DNA of 64,000 nt from Streptomyces sp. NBC_00683 (GTDB lineage Bacteria > Actinomycetota > Actinomycetes > Streptomycetales > Streptomycetaceae), in contig NZ_CP109013.1 of assembly GCF_036226745.1 (NCBI RefSeq), positions 7,440,001 through 7,504,000 on the forward strand, given 5' to 3'. Positions 47,001 through 59,000 of the stretch are shown one piece after another; position 1 is the first letter of the stretch, and each line of letters opens with the position of its first letter. The position numbers and the translations under genes are program-made. The notes beneath the pieces are model-generated. The model saw only the letters and a list, made by a program, of their open reading frames with translations, had not been told where the DNA came from and searched no databases.

Positions 47001-50000
47001 GCGGGCATGGGCCTGGGGCTTTACGAGGCGTTCCCGGTGTTCGCGGAAGCCTTCGACGCGGTGTGTGCCCGGTTGGACGTCCGGCTGGAACGCCCCCTGA
47101 AGGAGGTCCTGACCGACGGCGTCGACCTGGACCACACTGTGTGGGCGCAGGCCGGCTTGTTCGCCCTCGAAGTCGCAATGTTCCGGCTGGTGGAGTCCTG
47201 GGGCGTCACCTCTGACGTGCTCCTGGGGCACTCCCTGGGCGAGATCACCGCAGCCCATGTCGCAGGCATCCTCGACCTGGACGACGCCTGCACCATGGTC
47301 GCCGAACGCGGCCGACTGATGCAGGCACTGCCCGCCGGTGGAGGCATGCTCGCCGTCCAGGCCACCGAAGCCGACGTCGCGGACTCCGGCCTCGACATCG
47401 CCGCCGTCAACGGTCCGAACTCCGTAGTCCTGTCCGGCACTACCGACGCCATCGAGCGGTACGCGAACCAATGCGCCGAGCGGGGACTGCGGTTCAACGT
47501 GCTGTCCGTGTCGCACGCTTTCCACTCTGCGCTGATGGAACCGATGCTGGACGAGTTCGCGACCGTCCTGTCCGGACTGACATTCCACCCGGCCGGGATT
47601 CCGGTCGTCTCGAACCTGACGGGCGCGATCGCCGAACCCGGACTGATGCAGGAGCCGGACTACTGGCTGCGGCAGGTGCGGCAGCCGGTGCGTTTCGCCG
47701 ACGGTGTCACCGCCCTCGAAGCCATGGGCGTGGCGCGGTACGTGGAACTCGGCCCCGACGGCGTCCTGTCGGGCATGGCCCAGGACACCGCCGCCGACGC
47801 CGAGTTCGTCCCCGTCCTGCGCAAGGACCGCGACGAGACCGACACCGCACTCACCGCGATCAGCCGCCTGTGGGCCACCGGCACCGACGTCGACTGGACG
47901 GCCGTGTTCGCCGGCTGGGGCGGCCGCGTGGTCGACCTGCCGACGTATGCGTTCCAGCGGGAGCGGTTCTGGCCGCAGCCGGGCGTGTTCGGCGGGGATG
48001 CGGGTGCGCTCGGTATCGAGGGCGCCGGGCACGCGCTGCTGGGCTCCGTGGTGGCGTTGGCCGACGCAGACGGCGTGCTCCTGACCGGCCGCCTGTCGGT
48101 GGTCGCCCAGCCATGGCTGGCCGACCACGTCGTGCTGGACCGCATCGTGGTCCCCGGCACCGCACTGGTGGAGATGGCGCTGCGCGCTGGTCAAGAAGTG
48201 GACTGCGGTCTGCTCAGGGAACTGGTCCTGCGGGCACCCCTGGTGCTGCCGGAGAGCAGCGGAGTCCAGGTCCAGATAGGGATCGATGATCCCGACCCCT
48301 CGGGCGACCGACCGGTCCACATCCACGCCCGCGCCGAAGGCACGGACGAGTGGACGCTGCATGCGTCGGGCCTCCTCGCCGCGTCGGACACCGGGGCGCC
48401 CGGGTTCGATCTGGAGCTGTGGCCGCCGCAGGATGCCACGGCAGTCGACCTGGTCGGGTTCTATGACGTCCTGGCAGGGGCGGGCTTGGAGTACGGCCCG
48501 GCGTTCCAGGGAGTGCAGGCGGCCTGGCGCGACGCATCCGGTGTGTACGCCGAGGTGGTGGTCGCGGAGTCGGCGGACGGGTTCGGTATCCATCCCGCCC
48601 TGCTCGACGCGGCGTTGCATCCATCGGGGCTGCTGACCGGCGACGGTGAAGGGTCCGGGGCGCGGCTGCCGTTCGCGTGGTCGGGTGTGGAGCTGTTCGC
48701 GGTCGGGGCGACCACCCTGCGGGTGGCGATCCGTCCCGAGGGTGAGAGCGTCACCGTTCAAGCCGCCGACGGTACCGGCGCGCCGGTCGCGGTCATCCGT
48801 TCCTTGATGTCGCGTGGGGTGTCGGCGGAGCAGTTGTCGTCGGCCGGGAATGCCGGTGACGCGTTGTTCGCGGTGGAGTGGGTGCCGGTCCCGGCATCGC
48901 CTGGGGTCACCGCAGCCGTCACGGACGATGTTTCGGCGTGGACGGTGTTGCCGGCTGGTGACGGTCCGGCGGAGCAGGTGCTGGGTGAGGTCCTGCGGGG
49001 TGTGCAGGAGTGGCTGGCGGACGAGGGTTCGTTCGGTTCGCGCCTGGTGGTGGTGACGCGGGGCGCCATGCCCGCGGGTCCTGACGGCATGGTCGATGTG
49101 GTGGGTGCGGCGGTGTGGGGCCTGGTGCGCTCGGCGCAGTCGGAGCACCCGGACCGGATCGTGCTGATCGACACCGACCCGGCCACCGAGGAAGAGGGAG
49201 TGGATCTGGCCCTGTTGGCCGGTGTCGACGAGCCGCAGGTCGCCATCCGCGACGGTGCACTCCTGGTACCCCGCCTGGCCCGTGCTGTGGGCGGGGAGCA
49301 GGCTGTGCCGCTGGACGGTGACGGCACCGTACTGATCACTGGCGGTACCGGCACCCTCGGCGGGCTGCTGGCCCGCCACCTGGTCACCGAACACGGCATC
49401 CGACACCTCCTCCTGCTCTCCCGGCGAGGACCGGACGCGCCCGGCGCCGCAGACCTCACCACCGAACTCGCCGAACTCGGCGCCCAGGCACGGATCGTGG
49501 CCTGCGACGCCGCCGACCGCGACGCCCTCGCAGCCGTCCTCGCCGACATCCCCACCGACACACCGCTGACCGGCGTCGTCCACGCCGCCGGAGTCCTCGA
49601 CGACGGTGTGTTCACCGCCCTCACCCAAGAACGCCTCGAAACCGTCCTGCGCGCCAAGGCCACCGCCGCCGCGAACCTGGACGAGCTGACCCGCGACACC
49701 GACCTCGCCATGTTCGTGCTGTATTCCTCGGCGTCGGCGACCTTCGGTGCTCCCGGCCAGGCCAACTACTCCGCCGCCAACGCCTACTTGGACGCCCTCG
49801 CCACCCGCCGCCGTGCGGAAGGTCTGCCCGGCCTGTCCGTGGCCTGGGGCCTGTGGGAGCAGGCCAGCGGCATGACCGGCCACCTCCAGGACCGGACCGG
49901 CCGGCTCGGCCCCGGACTCACGGACGAACAGGGCCTGGCCCTGTTCGACACCGCCCTGAACGCGGACCGCGCCGACGTGGTCGCCATGCTCCTCGACACC

Positions 50001-53000
50001 CGCGCCCTCCGCTCCTGGAACGGCACCACCCCCATACCCGCACTCCTGCGCGGCCTCGTCCCGGCCGCCGTCGTACGAAGGGCAGGCCGAACGGTCGGAG
50101 GCGAGCCTCAACTGTTGCGGCAGCTGGCCGGTCTGTCGTCGGCCGAGCGGGGCGCGCTGTTGCAGGAGATGGTCCTCACCGAGGTGGCCCACGTCCTCGG
50201 GCACACCTCCGCGGATGCCGTCGGCGAGCGTCAGGCGTTCAAGGACCTGGGCTTCGACTCGCTCACCGCGGTGGAGCTCCGCAACCGGCTCAACGCCGCC
50301 ACCGGGCTTCGACTGCCCGCGACGCTGGTATTCGACTACCCGAACGTTCAGGTGCTCGCCGGTCATCTGGCGGGGGCATTGTCCGGTGCCGGTGATCCGG
50401 CCGTGGTGGCACCACGGCGGATGGTCCCGGCGGCCGTCGACGAGCCGATCGCGATCGTGGGTATGTCCTGCCGGCTGCCGGGCGGTGTGGTCTCCCCGGC
50501 AGGGCTGTGGGATCTGGTCACGGCCGGCGGTGACGGGGTGACGGACTTCCCGGACGATCGCGGTTGGGACGTGACCTGGGGCGGGGTCTCCGGATCCGGT
50601 GGCTTCGTCACCGGTGCCGGGGACTTCGACGCTGGCCTGTTCGGGATCAGCCCGCGTGAGGCGCTGGCCATGGACCCGCAGCAGCGGCTGCTGCTGGAAG
50701 GCGTCTGGGAGGCCTTCGAGTCGACGGGGCTGGACCCGATGTCGCTCCGCGGTTCGTCGACCGGCGTGTACGCGGGCGTGATGTACCACGACTACGCGCA
50801 GAGTCTGGGCGTCGTGCCGGAGGGCGTGGAGGCCTTTCTGGCCACGGGCAACGCCGGAAGCGTGTTCTCCGGGCGGGTGGCCTACACCTTCGGGCTCGAG
50901 GGTCCGGCGGTGACGGTGGACACGGCATGTTCGTCCTCGCTGGTCGCTCTGCACCTGGCTTCTCAGGCACTCCGGGCCGGTGAATGTGATCTGGCGGTGG
51001 CCGGCGGTGTGACGGTGCTGTCCACACCGGGCGTCTTCGTCGACTTCGCCCGGCAGGGCGGACTGGCCTTCGACGGCCGCTGCAAATCCTTCGCTGCTGC
51101 CGCGGACGGCACCGGCTGGGCAGAGGGCGCGGCGGTACTGGTCGTGGAACGGCTCTCCGACGCACAGCGCAACGGACACCACATCCTCGCCGTCGTCCGC
51201 GGCAGTGCCATCAACCAGGACGGCGCGTCGAACGGCCTGACCGCACCCAACGGTCCGTCCCAGCAGCGGGTGATGAGTCAGGCACTGGCCAACGCCCACC
51301 TCACCAGCGCCGACATCGACGTCGTCGAGGCCCACGGCACCGGCACCCGGCTCGGGGACCCGATCGAGGCGCAGGCCCTGCTGGCTACCTACGGCCAGGA
51401 CCGTGGTGAGAGCGACGAGCCGCTGTGGCTCGGTTCCGTCAAGTCGAACATCGGGCACACCCAGGCCGCCGCCGGAGCGGCAGGCGTGATCAAGATGGTC
51501 ATGGCCCTGCGACACGGCCTGATGCCGGCGACCCTGCACGTCGACGCCCCCTCTCCCCAGGTGGACTGGTCCGCAGGCGCGGTGGAACTGCTCACCGAGG
51601 CACGCCCCTGGCCCGAGGCGGGCCGTCCGCGCCGCGCTGCGGTGTCCTCGTTCGGTATCAGCGGCACCAACGCGCACGTCATCCTGGAGGAGCCGCCCGC
51701 CACGCAGGCCGTCGAGGCGGCGCCTACGCGTACCGGGCGTCCCACTCCAGTGCCGTGGCCGGTATCGGCGAAGTCGCCGGACGCGTTGCGGGCGCAGGTG
51801 GAGCGGCTGCGGGCGTTCGTGGCGGAGCGGCCGGAGTTGGATCCGGTGGATGTCGGCTGGTCGCTGGCGACGACGCGGGCCGCGCTGGAGCATCGCGTGG
51901 TGCTGGCTGCTGGTGGGGATGTGCTCGCTGCGGGTGCGACTGTGGAGGGCCGGATTGCGTTTCTGTTCACCGGTCAGGGCTCGCAGCGTGCAGGGATGGG
52001 CCTGGGGCTGTACGAGCAGTTCCCGGTGTTCTCCGAGGCCTTCGACGCGGTGTGTGCCCGGCTCGACGTCCGGCTGGAGCGTCCGCTGCGCGAGGTCCTG
52101 ATCGATGGCATCGACCTGGACCACACCGTGTGGGCGCAGGCCGGTTTGTTCGCCCTTGAGGTTGCGCTGTTCCGGCTCGTCGAGTCGTGGGGTGTGGTCC
52201 CGGACGTACTGTTGGGGCACTCGCTGGGTGAGATCGCCGCCGCGCACGTGGCCGGCATCCTCGATCTGGACGACGCGTGCGTGCTGGTGGCGGAGCGGGG
52301 CCGCTTGATGCAGGCACTGCCCGCCGGTGGCGGCATGCTCGCCGTCCAGGCCACCGAAGCCGACGTCGCAGACTCCGGCCTCGACATCGCCGCCGTGAAC
52401 GGCCCGAATTCCGTGGTCCTCTCCGGCGACCTCGAGAGCATCGAGCGGTACGCGGCCGAGTGCGCGGAGCGGGGCCTGCGGTTCAACGTGCTGTCGGTGT
52501 CGCACGCGTTCCACTCTGCGCTGATGGAACCGATGCTGGACGAGTTCGCGACCGTCCTGAACGGGTTGACGTTCCACCCTGCGCGGATCTCGGTCGTGTC
52601 GAACGTGACGGGCGCGGTGGCCGAGCCCGGTGTCATGCAGCGGCCGGAGTACTGGCTGAACCAGGTGCGGCAGGCGGTGCGGTTCGCCGACGGCGTCACA
52701 GCGCTCGAAGCGATGGGTGTGACGCGGTACGTGGAACTCGGCCCGGACGGTGTCCTGTCGGCCATGGCTCAGGACACGGTCGTCGGTGCCGAGTTCATAC
52801 CCGTAGTGCGCAGGGATCGTGACGAGACCGACACGGCGCTCACGGCGGTCGGCCACTTGTGGACGTCCGGAGTCGATGTCGACTGGACGGCTGTGTTCGC
52901 TGGTTGGGGCGGCCGTGTGGTCGATCTGCCGACGTATGCGTTCCACCGGGAGCGGTTCTGGCCGCAGCCGAACATGGGCGCGGGGGACCTGGCCGCTGTT

Positions 53001-56000
53001 GGTATGACGGGTGCCGAGCATGCCTTGCTCGGCGCGGCAGTGACGCTGGCCGAGGGCGACGGGGCACTGCTGACCGGCCGCCTGTCGATGGGTGCGCATG
53101 CGTGGCTGGCCGACCATCTCGTGTTGGACCGGGTTGTGGTGCCGGGTGCCGCGTTGGTGGAGATGGTGCTGCGGGCCGGTCAGGAGGTGGGCTGCGCTCT
53201 GGTGCGGGAGTTGGTGCTGCGGGCGCCGCTGGTGTTGCCGGAGTCCGGTGGCGTGCAGATCCAGGTGCGGGTCGAGGGCCCGGATGCCTCGGGTGACCGG
53301 CCGGTCCACATCCATGCCTATGCCGAAGGCGCGGACGAGTGGGTGCTGCATGCGTCCGGTTCGCTGGCTGAACAGACGTCTTCGCAGGCGGACTTCGACC
53401 TGAGCATGTGGCCGCCGCAGGGCGCGGACGCGGTGGATGTCGACGGGTTCTACGAGGCGTTGGCCGGGGTGGGCTTCGGCTACGGGCCGGTGTTCCAGGG
53501 TGTTCAGGCGGCTTGGCGTGATGGGTCCGGTGTGTACGCCGATGTGGTGCTGCCGGAGCCGGGTGTGGGCCAGGTCGATACGTTCGGCATCCACCCGGCG
53601 CTGTTGGACGCCGCGTTGCATCCGGCCAATCTCCTGTCGGAAGGGCCGGGGGAGCAGGGGCCGCGGTTGCCGTTCGCGTGGTCGGGTGTGGAGTTGTTCG
53701 CGGTGGGGGCGACCACGCTGCGGGTGGCGATCCGCCCGGAGGGTGAGGGCATCACCGTTCAGGCGGCCGATGGGACCGGTGCGCCGGTCGCGGTCGTTCG
53801 TTCGCTGGTGTCGCGTGCGGTGTCGGCGGAGCAGTTGTCGTCGGCCGGGCGTGGTGATGACGCGTTGTTCGCGGTGGAGTGGGTTGCGTTGCCGCCGGGT
53901 GGTGCTGCTTCCGGCGAGGCGGAGGATGTTTCGGCGTGGACGGTGTTGCCGGCTGGTGACGGTCCGGTGGAGCAGGTGCTGGGTGAGGTTCTGCGTGGTG
54001 TGCAGGAGTGGCTGGCTGACGAGGGTTCGTTCGGTTCGCGTCTGGCGGTGGTGACTCGGGGCGCGGTTCCGGCGGAATCCGGTGCGGTCGATGTGGTGGG
54101 TGCGGCGGTGTGGGGTCTGGTGCGCTCGGCGCAGTCGGAGCACCCGGACCGGATCGTCCTGGTCGACACCGACCCGGCCACCGAGGAAGAGGGCGTGGAT
54201 CTGGCGCTGCTGGCCGGCGTCGACGAGCCACAGGTCGCCATCCGCGGCGGTGCACTGCTGGTGCCACGCCTGGCCCGTGCCGGGGGCGGCGAGCAGGCTG
54301 TTCCGCTGGACGGTGACGGCACCGTACTGATCACCGGCGGTACCGGCACCCTCGGCGGGCTGCTGGCCCACCACCTCGTCACCGAGCACGGCATCCGGCA
54401 CCTGCTCCTGCTCTCCCGCCAGGGCCCTGACGCCCCCGGCGCATCCGATCTGGTCGCAGATCTCGCCGAACTCGGCGCCCAGGCACGGATCGTGGCCTGC
54501 GACGCCGCCGACCGCGATGCCCTCGCAGCCGTCCTCGCGGACATCCCTGCCGACACACCGCTGACCGGCGTCGTCCACGCGGCGGGTGTCCTCGACGACG
54601 GTGTGTTCACCGCCCTGACCGAGGAGCGCCTGGAGACGGTCCTGCGGGTGAAGGCGACCGCCGCCGCGAACCTGGACGAGCTGACCCGCGGCACGGATCT
54701 CGCCATGTTTGTGCTGTATTCCTCGGCGTCGGCGACCTTCGGTACTCCGGGTCAGGCCAACTACTCGGCTGCCAACGCTTACTTGGACGCCCTCGCCACC
54801 CGCCGCCGTGCGGAAGGCCTGCCCGGCCTCTCCCTCGCCTGGGGTCTGTGGCAGCAGGCCAGCGGCATGACCGGCCGACTCGCCGAGAACGACCGGTCCC
54901 GGGTGACCAGTGCCGGCGCCGCCCTGTCCACGGAGCAAGGCCTTGCTCTCTTCGACACAGCCCTGACACGCCCTGCGGCACACCTGGTGCCGATCAGCCT
55001 CGACCTTGCGGTGGTGCGGGCGGGTGGTGAGGTTCCGGCGTTGTTGCGTGGTTTGGTGTCGGGTCGGGTGCGGCGTGGGGTTGCGCAGGCGTCGGGTGCG
55101 GGTTTGGCGTTGGCGCAGCGGTTGCGGTCGGTGTCTGGTGTTCAGCGTGGGCAGATGTTGTTGGAGTTGGTGCGTGGGAGTGCTGCGGCGGTGCTGGGTC
55201 ATGCGTCGGTTGATGCGGTGGGTGAGCGTCAGGCGTTCAAGGATCTGGGGTTCGATTCGCTGACTGCGGTGGAGTTGCGTAACCGTTTGACCGGGGCTAC
55301 GGGTTTGCGGCTGCCGGCGACGTTGGTGTTCGACCATCCGAGTCCGGCGGCGCTGAGTGAGCGTTTGTTGTCGGAGTTCTTCGGTGGGTTGGAGGCGGTT
55401 GCGGAGCCGGTGCGGCAGGTCGCGGTGGCCGGGTCCGATGAGCCGTTGGCGATTGTGGGTATGGCGTGCCGGCTGCCGGGTGGGGTGGGGTCACCCGAGC
55501 AGCTGTGGAACCTGGTTGCCGATGGAGTGGATGGCATGTCGGCGTTCCCGGGGGATCGGGGATGGCCGGCGGAGGTGTCAGGCGTCGCGAGCGGTGTGGG
55601 TGGGTTCGTCGATGGGGCGGATCGGTTTGATGCGGCGTTGTTCGGGATTTCGCCGCGTGAGGCGTTGGGGATGGATCCGCAGCAGCGGTTGTTGTTGGAG
55701 GCGGCGTGGGAGACGTTCGAGTCGGCGGGGATGGATCCGCGTTCTCTGCGGGGGCGGAGTGTGGGTGTGTTTGCGGGGGCGTTGTCGTCGGGGTATGTGG
55801 CTGGTGGTGAGGGGCATGTGCTGTCGGGTGCGGCGAACAGTGTGATTTCTGGCCGGGCGGCGTATGTGTTCGGGTTGGAGGGGCCGGCGGTGACGGTGGA
55901 CACGGCGTGTTCGTCGTCGTTGGTGGCGTTGCATTTGGCGGGGCAGGCGTTGCGGTCGGGTGAGTGCGACATGGCGTTGGCCGGTGGTGTGACGGTGATG

Positions 56001-59000
56001 GTCTCGCCGGCTGCGTTCACGGAGTTCGACCGGCAGGACGGGCTGGCTGCGGATGGTCGGTGCAAGGCGTTCGCGGGTGCTGCGGACGGGACGGGCTGGG
56101 CCGAGGGTGTGGGCCTGGTGTTGGTGGAGCGGCTGTCGGACGCTCAGCGCAACGGGCACAGGATTCTTGCGGTGGTGCGTGGCAGTGCGGTGAATCAGGA
56201 CGGTGCGTCGAACGGTCTGACGGCGCCGAACGGTCCGTCGCAGCAGCGGGTGATCCGGCAGGCACTGGCCAACGCCCGGCTGACTGGCGCGGATGTCGAC
56301 GTCGTGGAGGCGCACGGGACGGGGACGCGGCTGGGTGACCCGATCGAGGCGCAGGCGCTGCTGGCGACCTACGGTCAGGACCGTGGTGAGGGCGACGTGC
56401 CGTTGTGGCTGGGGTCGGTGAAGTCGAACATCGGGCACACTCAGGCCGCGGCGGGTGTTGCGGGCCTGATCAAGATGGTGATGGCGATGCGGCACGGTGT
56501 GCTTCCGGCGACGCTGCACGTCGATGAGCCGTCGCCGCAGGTGGACTGGTCGGCGGGTGCGGTGGAGCTGCTGACCGAGGCGCGTTCTTGGCCGGAGTCG
56601 GGTCGGCCGCGGCGTGCGGGTGTCTCGTCCTTCGGTATCAGCGGTACCAACGCGCATGTGATCCTCGAGGCGCCGCCTCAGCCCGGACCGGCAGCGCTCG
56701 ATGTGACGCCGAAGGCTCCGGATCTGGTGCCGTGGCCGGTCTCAGCGCAGTCCGAGCCCGCGTTGCGGGCGCAGGTGGAGCGGCTGCGGGCGTTCGTGGC
56801 GGAGCGGCCGGAGTTGGATCCGGTGGATGTCGGCTGGTCGCTGGCGACGACGCGGGCCGCGCTGGAGCATCGCGTGGTGCTGGCTGCTGGTGGGGATGTG
56901 CTCGCTGCGGGTGCGACTGTGGAGGGCCGGATTGCGTTTCTGTTCACCGGTCAGGGCTCGCAGCGTGCAGGGATGGGCCTGGGGCTGTACGAGCAGTTCC
57001 CGGTGTTCGCGGAAGCCTTCGACGCGGTGTGTGCCCGGCTCGACGTCCGGCTGGAGCGTCCGCTGCGCGAGGTCCTGATCGACGGTGTCGACCTGGACCA
57101 CACTGTTTGGGCGCAGGCCGGTTTGTTCGCCCTTGAGGTTGCGCTGTTCCGGCTCGTCGAGTCGTGGGGTGTAGTCCCGGACGTACTGTTGGGGCACTCG
57201 CTGGGTGAGATCGCCGCCGCGCACGTGGCCGGCATCCTCGACCTGGACGACGCCTGCGTGCTGGTGGCGGAGCGGGGCCGACTGATGCAGGCGTTGCCTG
57301 AGGGTGGTGGCATGCTCGCCGTCCAGGCGGCCGAGGCTGATGTCGCAGACTCCGGTCTGGACGTCGCCGCTGTGAACGGCCCGAACTCCGTGGCCCTGTC
57401 CGGCACTACCGAAGCCATCGAGCGGTACGCGGCCCAATGCGCGGAGCAGGGGCGCCGGTTCAACGTGCTGTCGGTGTCGCACGCGTTCCACTCCGCGCTG
57501 ATGGAGCCGATGCTGGGCGAGTTCGCCACGGTGCTGTCCGGACTGACGTTCCACCCGGCCGGGATTCCGGTCGTCTCGAACCTGACCGGAGCCGTCGCCG
57601 ACCCCGGTGTCATGCAGCAGCCGGAGTACTGGCTGAACCAGGTGCGGCAGGCGGTGCGGTTCGCCGACGGCGTCACGACCCTCGAAGCGATGGGTGTGAC
57701 CCGCTACCTGGAACTCGGCCCCGACGGCGTCCTGTCGGCCATGGCCCAGGACACCGCTGCCGACGCCCAGTTCATCTCAGTCCTGCGCAAGGATCGCGAC
57801 GAGACCGACACCGCGCTCACTGCGGCCGGCCGCCTGTGGACGTCCGGAGTCGATGTCGACTGGACCGCGCTGTTCGCCGGTTGGGGCGGCCGTGTGGTCG
57901 ATCTGCCGACGTATGCGTTCCACCGGGAGCGGTTCTGGCCGCAGCCGAACATGGGCGCGGGGGACCTGACCGCTGTCGGTATGACGGATGCCGGGCACGC
58001 CTTGCTGGGTGCGGCCGTAGAGCTCGCCGATGGGGATGCGGTGGTGCTGACCGGCCGGCTCGCGGTGGGTGCACAGCCCTGGCTGGCCGAGCATCTCGTG
58101 CTGGACCGGGTTGTGGTGCCGGGTGCCGCGTTGGTGGAGATGGTGCTGCGGGCCGGTCAGGAAGTGGACTGCGGTGTGCTGCGGGAGTTGGTGCTGCGGG
58201 CGCCGCTGGTGCTGCCGGAGTCCGGTGGCGTCCAGGTCCAGGTGCGGGTCGAGGGCCCGGATGCCTCGGGTGACCGGCCGGTCCACATCCATGGCCGCGC
58301 AGAAGGCACGGACGAGTGGACGCTGCATGCATCGGGCTTCCTCGCCGCCTCGGACACCCGAGCGCCCGGGTTCGATCTGAGCGTGTGGCCGCCGCAGGGC
58401 GCGGACGCGGTGGATGTCGACGGGTTCTACGAGGCGTTGGCCGGGGTGGGCTTCGGCTACGGGCCGGCGTTCCAGGGTGTTCAGGCGGCTTGGCGCGATG
58501 GGTCCGGTGTGTACGCCGATGTGGTGCTGCCGGAGCCGGGTGTGGGCCAGGTCGATACGTTCGGCATCCACCCGGCGCTGTTGGACGCCGCGTTGCATCC
58601 GGCCAATCTCCTGTCGGAAGGGCCGGGGGAGCAGGGGCCGCGTTTGCCGTTCGCGTGGTCGGGTGTGGAGCTGTTCGCGGTGGGGGCGACCACGCTGCGG
58701 GTGGCGATCCGCCCGGAGGGTGAGGGCATCACCGTTCAGGCGGCAGACGGGACCGGTGCGCCGGTCGCGGTCGTCCGTTCCTTGATGTCGCGTGCGGTGT
58801 CGGCGGAGCAGCTGTCGACTGCCGGGCGTGGTGATGACGCTTTGTTCGCGGTGGAGTGGGTTGCGTTGCCGCCGGATGGTGCTGCTTCCGGCGAGGCGGA
58901 CGATGTTTCGGCGTGGACGGTGTTGCCGGCTGGTGACGGTCCGGTGGATCAGGTGCTGGGTGAGGTCCTGCGTGGTGTGCAGGAGTGGCTGGCTGACGAG

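Noticed and set aside
45765..55337. A 3,190-codon open frame on the minus strand, and others such as 9272-13126 and 22988-28171
   Set aside because: They lie antisense to PKS modules. High G/C at codon positions 1 and 3 removes stops from the opposite strand, and the translations are Arg/His/Gln-rich low-complexity text with no domain.
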